Assembly (NCBI RefSeq): GCF_023167465.1
Contig: NZ_AP025698.1
Location: forward strand, 558,001-622,000
Reading direction: 5' to 3'
Origin: Methanothermobacter tenebrarum
Lineage (GTDB): Archaea; Methanobacteriota; Methanobacteria; Methanobacteriales; DSM-23052
Length of the DNA: 64,000 nt
Positions 34,399 through 42,739 of this stretch are shown here, piece after piece; position 1 is the first letter of the stretch; each line of letters starts with the position of its first letter. The notes beneath the pieces were generated by a model. That model did no database searches. It saw nothing but the letters and a program-made list of their open reading frames with translations, and was not told where the DNA came from. A program made the position numbers and the translations under genes.

Positions 34399-36177
34399 AT
34401 GAAATTTTCAGCGTTCCCATTCACGGCCATAGTTGGACAAGACCATCTTAAAAAAGCTCTCATCTTAAACGCAATTGACCCTACAATAAGTGGAGTGCTC
34501 ATAAAAGGGGATAAAGGCACTGGGAAATCCACCACTGTCAGGGCGTTCTCAGAACTATTACCAGCAAGAGAAACAGTTGATGGCTGTCCATTCAACTGCA
34601 ACCCCAATGAACATTTCCTCTGCCAAGAATGTGAGAAGACCCTTCAACGTGAAGGCAGACTACCCACCTCCAAAAAGAGAATGTCAATAGTTGAACTTCC
34701 AGTCTCGGCCACAGAAGACATGGTAGTAGGATCACTCGATATCAAAAAAGCCCTCAGGGAGGGTGTAAAGGCCCTGGAACCTGGTATATTAGCCCGGGCC
34801 AATGGTAACATACTCTACATCGATGAAGTGAACCTCCTAGATGACCACCTCGTGAATGTACTATTGGATGCCGCTGCAATGGGAGTTAACATCATCGAAA
34901 GGGAAGGAGTCTCAGTATCCCATCCATCCAAGTTTATACTCGTCGGTACAATGAACCCAGAAGAAGGTGACTTAAGACCGCAGATACTTGACAGGTTCGG
35001 ACTCTGCGTAGAAGTTAAAGCTTTAACAGACCCCCAAGAAAGGCTCAAGGTAATAAAATATAGGATGGAATTCGACGAGAACCCAATAAGGTTCCAAAAA
35101 AGATTCCGAAGAAAGCAGAAAAAACTGCGGGAAAAAATAATGAAAGCAAAAGAACTATTAGATAAAGTTGAGATTTCAGATGATATTCTGGAGCTCATAG
35201 TGAGGATATCAGCAGCGCTCGGTATTAAGACGCATCGGGCCGATATTATAACAACAAAAGCCGCCACAGCAATCGCAGCATTCAATCAAAGAAAAAAGAT
35301 AAAAGAAGAAGATGTGAAAGAAGCCGCATTACTCGCACTTAAACACAGAATAAAACAATTACCCTTCGAAAAAGGACAAGAAATCGATGAAAGGCTAATC
35401 GAAGAATTAATCGAGGAAGCAGAGGATGAATTCGAGATTGATAAAGAGAGAAAGCTTAAAAAAGAGATAAAAGTCGCTGAATTCACAGGAACCATACAAG
35501 GCAAAAATTCTGCCAACATCACAGGAAAACGGGGCAAATATATCAAAGCCAAAGAAGCCCAAAACCCGGATAGTGTCGCGATTGACGCGACAATAAAAAA
35601 GGCTATACGAGAAAACCCAGAAAATCCCAGGATCCTACCAGAACATCTAATGGAAAAAGTTAGGATAAGCAAAGCAGAAACACTATACATCATAGTCCTG
35701 GATTCATCATCCTCCATGAAACTCGACAAAAAAATAAAATTTGCCAAGACAATAGCATGGCTACTACTCAAAGAATCCTATGAAAAAAAGAACAAAGTCA
35801 GCCTAATATCATTCAAAGGAGATGAAGCCCAGATAATAAGTGAACCCACAACAAACCTCACAAAATTGAATGAAGTACTCGAAAACTTGGATATCGGGGG
35901 TAAAACACCCCTAACACCCGCACTCATGGAAGCAGCCAAATTAGCATCTAAATACAAAGAATTGACCCCCACAATTATAGTGATTTCCGACGGGCGCTGT
36001 AACATCTTCATAGGATCCAACCTTGAAGAAGACCTTAAAATACTCTACCCAGAACTCAAAAAATTGAACCTAATTTTCGTGGACGCAGAACCCAAAGGAC
36101 GCAACATAGGAGTCCTTGAAGAAATCGCAAACAAATTCAATTCACCAATATTCTACCTCGATGAAATACTCATCTAA
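34399..36177 (+). CDS. Chelatase ChlI-ChlD fusion (AAA+ ATPase plus VWA domain)
   Basis: 592 residues combining the two ATPase subunits of class I chelatases. The N-terminal AAA+ domain has IVGQDHLKKAL, Walker A GDKGTGKST (about residue 40), the family insert with the Cys cluster CPFNCNPNEHFLCQEC, ILYIDEVNLLDDH (Walker B) and VGTMNPEEGDLRPQILDRFG. A Glu/Lys-rich linker follows, then a C-terminal von Willebrand A domain with MIDAS motif DSSSSM and GGKTPLTPAL. It drives metal insertion by the large subunit encoded next. ATG at 34399 is 4 nt after GGTGAT; a TTTATATACC box lies 35-45 bp upstream. The fused form is common in methanogens. Confidence 0.92.
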   Translation: MKFSAFPFTAIVGQDHLKKALILNAIDPTISGVLIKGDKGTGKSTTVRAFSELLPARETVDGCPFNCNPNEHFLCQECEKTLQREGRLPTSKKRMSIVELPVSATEDMVVGSLDIKKALREGVKALEPGILARANGNILYIDEVNLLDDHLVNVLLDAAAMGVNIIEREGVSVSHPSKFILVGTMNPEEGDLRPQILDRFGLCVEVKALTDPQERLKVIKYRMEFDENPIRFQKRFRRKQKKLREKIMKAKELLDKVEISDDILELIVRISAALGIKTHRADIITTKAATAIAAFNQRKKIKEEDVKEAALLALKHRIKQLPFEKGQEIDERLIEELIEEAEDEFEIDKERKLKKEIKVAEFTGTIQGKNSANITGKRGKYIKAKEAQNPDSVAIDATIKKAIRENPENPRILPEHLMEKVRISKAETLYIIVLDSSSSMKLDKKIKFAKTIAWLLLKESYEKKNKVSLISFKGDEAQIISEPTTNLTKLNEVLENLDIGGKTPLTPALMEAAKLASKYKELTPTIIVISDGRCNIFIGSNLEEDLKILYPELKKLNLIFVDAEPKGRNIGVLEEIANKFNSPIFYLDEILI

Positions 36178-36195
36178 ACTTTGGAGGCCACCCCC

Positions 36196-39100
36196 ATGAA
36201 AAAGGTTTTAGCAATCACCACAATAAACAATACAATATCCCTCAAAGAAGCGCTGAAAAAGATAAAGGACAAATATGGGGACATCCTAGAAATCAGAAAA
36301 GTATACCTCGACAAATACGAGGACCCTAAAACTCCACTAGACGATATAAAAAAGGAAATCAGCGAATCAGATGTTATACTAGTCGACATAAGGGGCGACG
36401 AACGACTTGGCAGAGAACTACCCCGCCTATTAGCCAAAGAAAAAAAGACAATCATTTCACTAGTCTGGGGCAGCCACAGGATACTCAGCCTCACACGGAT
36501 CGGAAAATTAAACATGGCCGAACTCATCAAGGAATTCCAAAAGAAGGGAGTAAACATCAACCCCCTTATAAAAGAAGGCGAACTTAAAAATATAATAGAA
36601 ATCCACGGTTCAGATGAAATCAAAGAAGATCTCAGAAAATGGTTCAGAATCCTAGAATATTATAAGCAAAGCGACCCTGAAAACCTTAAAAACATGCTAC
36701 TCTACATACTAAGAGAATACTGCAACGTAAACATAGGCAAAATAACTAAACCGGTGAAAATGCCCAAATACGGACTATATCACCCATACAAGGGCATATA
36801 CAAGGACTTGGAAGAATACAAGTCAGCAATAAATTTCAAACCAGAACTTGACACCGTCGGTATACTATTCTATGGTGGAATGCATTTCGATGATACAAGA
36901 CCACTTGTAGAAGCCCTATACGAAAACCTCTACGGGCGAGTAAATTGTATAATGGTATTCTCAGACGGCATTGACTACAACATCAAAGCCATCAAAGAAT
37001 ACATGATGAACATCGACCTCTTTATAAACTTACAATACTTCCAACTCCATGGAGGCCCATACGGAGGCGACCCCCAAGTCACTTATCAATTATTGGAAGA
37101 GATCAACGCCCCATACCTTATATGCTTGAGAGGCCATGAAACAGACCTCGACGAATGGGAAACCAGCGATGATGGTCTTAAACCAATGGAAATAATATTA
37201 GGCGTGACCCTCCCAGAAATGGATGGTGGGATTGAACCATTTTTCACAGCAGCACTACGCACAAAGGATGACGAAGACCTTGGAGAAGTCAGGATAGTTG
37301 AAGTACTCCCCGAAAGGATGGAAAAATTCTCCAAGAGAATCCTTAACTGGTTAAAACTCAAAAATAAAGACAATCACGAGAAAAAGATCGCAATTATCAT
37401 CTATAATTATCCTCCAGGTGAAGGCAATCTTGGAAGCGCAGGATACCTTGACGTCTTCAAAAGCCTTAAAAGATTCCTCAAAAAACTTAAAAGACAAGGA
37501 TACGATCTCAAGATACCAGAAAAGAACCTCAAGGATCTCCTCCTAGACAAGGGGATTATAAACACTCCCAAATACCTTAAAAGGTCGGGTCATTACCTCG
37601 ACATAAAAGAATATACCAGATGGTTCAAAAAACTCCCAGAAAAGATCCAGGAGAACATCATAGAATACTGGGGCGAACCACCAGGAAATATAATGACAGA
37701 CAAAGAAAAGATCATATTACCCATACTCGACCTTGGAAAAATCTATATCTGCGTACAACCTGCAAGGGGAGTCCACGAAGACCCGGACAATTACCATAGC
37801 AAAGAACTCCCCCCACACCATCAATATCTCGGATTCTACCACTACATCGAAAATATCCTCAAAGTAGATGCCATAATACACTTTGGAATGCATGGAACAC
37901 TTGAATTCACCCCAGGCAAGGAAACGGGCCTTTCAAGCTCATGTTACCCAGACCTCCTAATAGGAACAACCCCCAACCTATATTATTATTGGGTGGGTAA
38001 CACTTCAGAGTCAACCATAGCCAAGAGAAGATCATATGCACTCTGTATTTCACATGCATCCCCTCCAATGAAACCATCAAACCTATACGGAGAATATTTG
38101 ATACTCGAAGACCTCCTAGGACAATACAAAGAAGACAAGGATGAAGAAACCCTCAAGCTCATAGAAGAAAAAGCCAAAACCTTAAACATGCCCACAGAAT
38201 TGGAAGAAATCGAAAAAGAACTCCACAGGATGAAAAAACGCCTAATACCATCAGGTTTACATTATATGGACAGAAAATGGAACCTAAAAGAGAAAATAGA
38301 TCATCTACTGGGAATTTTAAAATTTGACAGGGAACATCCATCAATATTCAAAATAATAAGCAAAGAAAAATTCAAAAAAAGACCACAAGAAATAAACCCC
38401 GAAAAATTGGAAAAAGAAGCCAAAAAAGTACTAAAGAATATCCTAAAAGGTAAAATTCCAGATTACCTACCAGAAGATTACATAGAATGGGTGCAAAGAC
38501 TCTACAAAAACACTGACTTCTCATCAGAGAGCACATCCATCATAAAAGCCCTAAATTCCGAATACATAAGACCAAACAAGGGTGGAGACCCAATAAAAGA
38601 CCCCCAAACATACCCCACAGGTTATAGTATGTTCGCATTCGACCCAATGAAAATACCAACAGTATCATCAGAAAACAGGGGCCGCAAAGCCGCTGAACTC
38701 CTAATCAAAGAACACCTAAAAGAGCATGGAAAATACCCCGAAACCATAGGAATAATACTATGGGGATTCGAAACACTTAAAACCGGCGGAGACACAATAT
38801 CAATGATACTAGAACTTTTAGGGCTCCGCCTAACAAGGAAATACGGGCCATGGGTCAAAAAGTTCGAAGTAATCCCCCTCAAAGAACTTGGAAGGCCTAG
38901 AATTGACATTATAGTGAACATCTGTGGAATATTCAGGGACACACTAGGCACCCAAATAGACCTACTAAACAGGGCTTTCAAACAAGTAGCAGAACTCAAC
39001 GAGCCAGAAAATATGAACTACATAAGAAAACATTACCTAGAAGACAAATCCCTAGCACGGATATTCGGACCCCCACCAAGTGAATACGCCACCAACCTAC

Positions 39101-39759
39101 CCCAGATCATCGAAAACAGTTCCTGGGACGGGGAAGAAGAACTATCAGACGCCTACAGAGATTGCATGTCCTATGGATACCTACCAGATGGCATAAAAAA
39201 AGAAGATAAAACCTTGCAAAAGCTCCTAGCACGCGTCGACATTGTAACCCAAGAAAGGGATAATGTTGAATATGAAGTCACAGACCTTGACCATTACTAT
39301 GAATTCCTCGGCGGACTTTCAAGTTCAGTCAAAACACTCAAAGGCGAAGAAGCCAGTATAAAAGTCATAGATTCAACCGAAGAAGAAATATACGTTGAAG
39401 ACCTTGACAAGACAATTGAAAGAGCCGCCAGAACCCGCATACTCAACCCCGAATGGTTAAATGGCATGCTAAAACATGACTTCCACGGTGCAAAACATAT
39501 CAAAGACAGAATAGAACATCTACTCGGATTTTCAGCCACCACACAAAAAGTCGAAAACTGGATATATGAAAATGTAGCCGACAAGCTAATACTCGATCCC
39601 CAGATGAGAAAAAAACTACTAGAAAACAACCCATTCGCCACTATAGAAATAGGTGAAATATTACTTGAAACTGAGAGAAGAGGCTACTGGAAAACATCAA
39701 AGGAAAAAACCCAAAAGATAAAAGAAATAATCCTATCAATAGAATACGAACTCGAATAA
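36196..39759 (+). CDS. Cobaltochelatase large subunit CobN / magnesium-chelatase H-type
   Basis: 1,188-residue tetrapyrrole-binding chelatase subunit. Typical stretches: GILFYGGMHFDDTRPLVEALY, ICVQPARGVHEDPDNYHSKELPPHHQYLGFYHYI, DAIIHFGMHGTLEFTPGKETGLS, CYPDLLIGTTPNLYYYWVGNTSE, PTGYSMFAFDPMKIPT, LWGFETLKTGGDTISMILELLG, RPRIDIIVNICGIFRD and, near the end, RILNPEWLNGMLKHDFHGAKHI. Substrate metal and ring cannot be decided: CobN inserts cobalt into hydrogenobyrinate diamide in aerobic B12 synthesis, BchH magnesium into protoporphyrin. A methanogen uses neither pathway as far as known. Starts at ATG 36196, 8 nt after GGAGG. 18 nt after the ATPase gene, clearly one operon. Confidence 0.9.
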   Translation: MKKVLAITTINNTISLKEALKKIKDKYGDILEIRKVYLDKYEDPKTPLDDIKKEISESDVILVDIRGDERLGRELPRLLAKEKKTIISLVWGSHRILSLTRIGKLNMAELIKEFQKKGVNINPLIKEGELKNIIEIHGSDEIKEDLRKWFRILEYYKQSDPENLKNMLLYILREYCNVNIGKITKPVKMPKYGLYHPYKGIYKDLEEYKSAINFKPELDTVGILFYGGMHFDDTRPLVEALYENLYGRVNCIMVFSDGIDYNIKAIKEYMMNIDLFINLQYFQLHGGPYGGDPQVTYQLLEEINAPYLICLRGHETDLDEWETSDDGLKPMEIILGVTLPEMDGGIEPFFTAALRTKDDEDLGEVRIVEVLPERMEKFSKRILNWLKLKNKDNHEKKIAIIIYNYPPGEGNLGSAGYLDVFKSLKRFLKKLKRQGYDLKIPEKNLKDLLLDKGIINTPKYLKRSGHYLDIKEYTRWFKKLPEKIQENIIEYWGEPPGNIMTDKEKIILPILDLGKIYICVQPARGVHEDPDNYHSKELPPHHQYLGFYHYIENILKVDAIIHFGMHGTLEFTPGKETGLSSSCYPDLLIGTTPNLYYYWVGNTSESTIAKRRSYALCISHASPPMKPSNLYGEYLILEDLLGQYKEDKDEETLKLIEEKAKTLNMPTELEEIEKELHRMKKRLIPSGLHYMDRKWNLKEKIDHLLGILKFDREHPSIFKIISKEKFKKRPQEINPEKLEKEAKKVLKNILKGKIPDYLPEDYIEWVQRLYKNTDFSSESTSIIKALNSEYIRPNKGGDPIKDPQTYPTGYSMFAFDPMKIPTVSSENRGRKAAELLIKEHLKEHGKYPETIGIILWGFETLKTGGDTISMILELLGLRLTRKYGPWVKKFEVIPLKELGRPRIDIIVNICGIFRDTLGTQIDLLNRAFKQVAELNEPENMNYIRKHYLEDKSLARIFGPPPSEYATNLPQIIENSSWDGEEELSDAYRDCMSYGYLPDGIKKEDKTLQKLLARVDIVTQERDNVEYEVTDLDHYYEFLGGLSSSVKTLKGEEASIKVIDSTEEEIYVEDLDKTIERAARTRILNPEWLNGMLKHDFHGAKHIKDRIEHLLGFSATTQKVENWIYENVADKLILDPQMRKKLLENNPFATIEIGEILLETERRGYWKTSKEKTQKIKEIILSIEYELE

Positions 39760-39885
39760 AACCACACAGACCGGTAAGCTACCAGCATTCAAAAAAGATT
39801 CCACACCCCCCAACATCCCCTACCCACCATTGAGGCAAGCCACCACTTATAAACATTCCCAAGTCACATAACCCAAATGAACATG
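39760..39885. other. Gap between chelatase operon and element B
   Basis: Short AC-rich sequence without gene or clear terminator. Confidence 0.4.
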
Positions 39886-40152
39886 GTGAACCACCCCCTC
39901 CCTGATTGGAGGGGCTTCCTGCTTCAACGACGGGACTTGCCCAGCAACCACAGCCAAAGCAAGGATGCCGAGTAGAGGTCTCATCTCCAGGGGGTGAATT
40001 CGGGTCGTCCCAAACCCTACCCATCCACCCTGCAATTTTACAGGATGATGAGGACACCGCATCCCAACCTCCTAGTGGAGGACAAAAAATGTATTAAATA
40101 TATAAAACTTTTCGGCTTTCATCCCCCATGGGGGTTCCCGCCGAGAAAGTTA
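39886..40152 (-). mobile_element. Internally deleted TnpB-type element, copy B (267 bp)
   Basis: Minus orientation. The left end at 40152 reads TAACTTTCTCGGCGGG followed by the palindrome AACCCCCATGGGGG and the closing arm GATGAAAGCCGA. Only the TnpB C-terminal tail remains: STRHPCFGCGCWASPVVEAG, then GSPSNQGG, clearly the same as copy A's CFGRGCWAS tail. The right end is GGGGTGGTTCAC at 39886. It is therefore a minimal ends-plus-3'-region derivative with no coding capacity. It ends 80 bp before the MurT-like gene. Confidence 0.7.
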
Positions 40153-40230
40153 AATACTATGAAGTAGTATCCACTTTTCTAGCTAACTAGGTCTTATATA
40201 GGGATAGATTCAGGAGCATGGAGAGAGAGT

Positions 40231-41655
40231 ATGATGAAATTCACCTTCAAATGTACTATAGCATATATGTTTGGGAGATTAGCTCGTCTCATAGTCAAAC
40301 TTGGAAAAGGTATGGGTAGAAGTTTCCCAGGGTACCTATTCCTAAGGATAGGTGGACTTGATTGTCTAAGAGAACTTTCAAAAAGGTCGAAGATAGGGAA
40401 CATACTCATAACAGGGACAAACGGTAAAACAACCACCACAAAAATGTTATGCCTACTCCTAAAAAAAGATTCTTCAGTCTCATGCAACTTTGACAGTAAC
40501 ACAATAAATGCTGTTGCAACAGGACTACTAAAAAGGGAATCCGATCTAGGAGTGTTTGAATATGGTATCAGAACATCTAAATATTCACTCCCAGATACAG
40601 TCTGTAAATACGTGGATCCCATTGGCGTCATCTACACAACAATCTCTAGAGAACACACAATAGTCGCAGGAGAGAAAAACCCATTCAAAGAATATTTCAA
40701 AGCCAAAAAATTGCTCTCAGCACCAATGGAAAGGGGTGCTATAATCTGCAATGCTGATGACCCAAGAACGGCCTATATTGGGATGAAAAAAGAAAAAGAC
40801 GTCCAAGTAGCCTACTATGGTCTTGAGGTGGGCTTGGAGGATGAAACACCCTTAAGTGCACCAGTCAATTGTCCAATATGCGACGAAAAACTAGAATATT
40901 CAAAAAGGTACCTGAACCACCGTGGGATATACAAATGCAATTGTGGGTTTTCAAGACCAGAACCCAACGTCAAAATAACAAGAATATCCGAAAAGGACAA
41001 AAAGTGGGAAATAGAAATTAACAGTGAAACATACAATTATACAAACCAAAAAAAGATCTCATCAAAATTCAAATTAAAAATTCCAAAATTTGGCATCCAC
41101 AACCTATACAATTTCCTCTGCGCATCCACAGCCTATATCACATTCACACCCCACCCAGAAAACATAAAAAAGACCATGATAAAAACAGCCCAAGAACTTG
41201 AAAAATTCACCCTACCACCCGGAAGATTCGAAATATTCAAATTAGATGACAAGACCGTGGGGATAGGCCAAGGAGACAATGGAGACGCGTTAAAAGCCAA
41301 CCTACAAATTCATCCATCACAAGACATGACACTCATCTATACAACCCCAGACAAAAACGAAGATGAAATATTCCAAGACCACCTAAGAGTTATCAAATCC
41401 GCGAAGCCTAAGAAAATCCATGTTTTCCCAGGGAGAGAATCAACCTCCGCCGCGAAAAACTACTATAATACCATCAAAGAACATTTCAACGCCAGCTTCC
41501 ATCCAACATCAAACAAGCACATGGACAAGAAAATAGATGAAATACTCAAAATCATAGAAGAGTCCTCCACAGAATCCATCATAGTCACTGGCTGCGGGCC
41601 AGAACACCTACTCTGGGCCAGACTAAAAACAAAATTCAAATCCCACCTTAGATGA
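40231..41655 (+). CDS. MurT-like Mur ligase, candidate pseudomurein peptide ligase
   Basis: 474 residues. The Mur ligase ATP site TGTNGKTTTTKML is at about residues 62-74, followed by the central domain motifs (VFEYGIRTS, YTTISREHTI, ICNADDPRTAYI). A four-Cys zinc ribbon inserted at about 216-245 (CPICDEKLEYSKRYLNHRGIYKCNCGF) is the mark of MurT-type ligases. The C-terminal domain (LPPGRFEIFK, GIGQGDNGDALKAN) is of the DUF1727 type. In bacteria MurT works with GatD to amidate lipid II; no GatD is adjacent here. In Methanobacteriales such ligases are candidates for adding amino acids to the pseudomurein peptide. ATG after GGAGAGAGAG. A hydrophobic first helix may contact the membrane. Confidence 0.85.
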   Translation: MMKFTFKCTIAYMFGRLARLIVKLGKGMGRSFPGYLFLRIGGLDCLRELSKRSKIGNILITGTNGKTTTTKMLCLLLKKDSSVSCNFDSNTINAVATGLLKRESDLGVFEYGIRTSKYSLPDTVCKYVDPIGVIYTTISREHTIVAGEKNPFKEYFKAKKLLSAPMERGAIICNADDPRTAYIGMKKEKDVQVAYYGLEVGLEDETPLSAPVNCPICDEKLEYSKRYLNHRGIYKCNCGFSRPEPNVKITRISEKDKKWEIEINSETYNYTNQKKISSKFKLKIPKFGIHNLYNFLCASTAYITFTPHPENIKKTMIKTAQELEKFTLPPGRFEIFKLDDKTVGIGQGDNGDALKANLQIHPSQDMTLIYTTPDKNEDEIFQDHLRVIKSAKPKKIHVFPGRESTSAAKNYYNTIKEHFNASFHPTSNKHMDKKIDEILKIIEESSTESIIVTGCGPEHLLWARLKTKFKSHLR

Positions 41656-42464
41656 TCCTTCATCTTGCGAACCACACGGCCCCCCCATTTGTTTAATCCC
41701 CCACCCCCTCCCTTGCGAGAAGAAGGTTTCTGATGATCCTCTCCTTTTTCGATTCCTGTGAAACCTCCTAATTCTATGAACACTTATTATCAGGATATTT
41801 TTTTGTCATGTATGTTAAGTGGAGGCCGCCAAGGCCTCCTGATGGGGCTGTGAAGTTCCCTGGGGGTTGGAGCATATAATAAGCGTGGGGTGAAGATTCT
41901 TGGATAGGAGGAGGGTTGCCTTTTCTCCTGTGGATCCGATCTGTATCCTTTTCTTTTTCTTGAAGCGGGTGAAGTTACTATCCTTGATAGGGTATAATAT
42001 GGGGATAACAAAAGGAGAAGATGACCCAAAACAGTAAAAAGAAGGATCCCTTAGGTTATATTATGGGGGTAGCCGTGGACTGTGAAAATGTCAAAAAAAA
42101 TCATCAAAGAATCGGCGCCGGTAGGGTGGCCTGAAAAGGCCAAAGAAAGCTAAGAATGGAGTTAGTATAGGGGCGTGGCTAACACTCCTATGCTTACCAG
42201 TTGCATTGTCCATAGCATCTGGTAAAGGGAGAAGATACAAGAACTAGACATGCGAAAATACCAACCTACACATCCTATGTTTCACTTAAACCAGTATATG
42301 TTGTTTTGTGTGTCTTTTTTGAATTGTACCTACACCATCCTATGTTTCACTTAAACTGGAGGGTCTATAATAGGCTTCTCGGATTCTAGTGGAATAGAGC
42401 ACATTTCAACCTTCATCTAACAACCACCAAGCATACCATAAAACAGTAACATGATAAAATTTTT
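41656..42464. other. Long gene-free stretch between murT-like gene and element C
   Basis: About 800 bp with no credible gene. Hairpins are frequent: TGGCC-TGAAAA-GGCCA near 42129, and GGAGTTAG...CTAACACTCC at about 42154-42194. The 16-mer TTCTTGGATAGGAGGA at 41897-41912 recurs at 42717-42732 as the metG leader. A CRISPR-like repeat pair lies at 42264-42356. I looked for SRP and RNase P RNA signatures and did not see them, but a structured RNA at about 42040-42240 is possible. Confidence 0.5.
42264..42356. CRISPR. Two-repeat CRISPR-like remnant (low certainty)
   Basis: ACCTACACATCCTATGTTTC plus ACTTAAAC (28 nt, 42264-42291) recurs at 42328-42356 with one extra C (29 nt). The two copies flank a unique 36-nt segment. 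Repeat and spacer sizes fit CRISPR, and the ends differ outside the repeat. Against it: only two copies, one indel between them, no leader recognised, and no cas genes in the window. An old array end or an unrelated direct repeat are both possible. Confidence 0.35.
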
Positions 42465-42679
42465 TAAGTTTTATATGGGGGAAGCCCCCAGTGGAGATGA
42501 AAGCCTATATATTGTTGAGAAGACAACATTTTTTAGCAACAACCGGGGCAAGTACCCTTAATATCCGCTACCAGGATACTCAAGCCGGGGCTGGGACAGT
42601 CACCAGACCAATGAGAAAACCCCTCTACGAGAACCAGTCCATCATTGAAACAGAAAAAACCCCAAGGGGGGTAGCTCAC
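42465..42679 (+). mobile_element. Internally deleted TnpB-type element, copy C (about 215 bp)
   Basis: Plus orientation. The left end hairpin at about 42465-42508 (TATATGGGGG-AA-GCCCCC, then GATGAAAGCCTATATA) is laid out like the LE of copies A and B. A TnpB tail follows: TLNIRYQDTQAGAGTV, RKPLYENQSIIETEKTP and GVAHG, with the shared GGGGCTGGGACAG word. The right end is GGGGTAGCTCAC at 42679. It lies 60 bp before metG, so it may carry or disturb that promoter. Confidence 0.65.
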
Positions 42680-42739
42680 GGCTAATATTAAAGTATTTAT
42701 CTGTAGATAATCTATTTTCTTGGATAGGAGGAATAAACA

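Noticed and set aside
41790..42029. 79-codon minus-strand frame as a gene
   Set aside because: Arg/Pro/Ser-rich, no RBS, no similarity to a known domain.
42040..42240. RNase P or SRP RNA
   Set aside because: None of the conserved core sequences of either RNA could be found; only generic hairpins are present.
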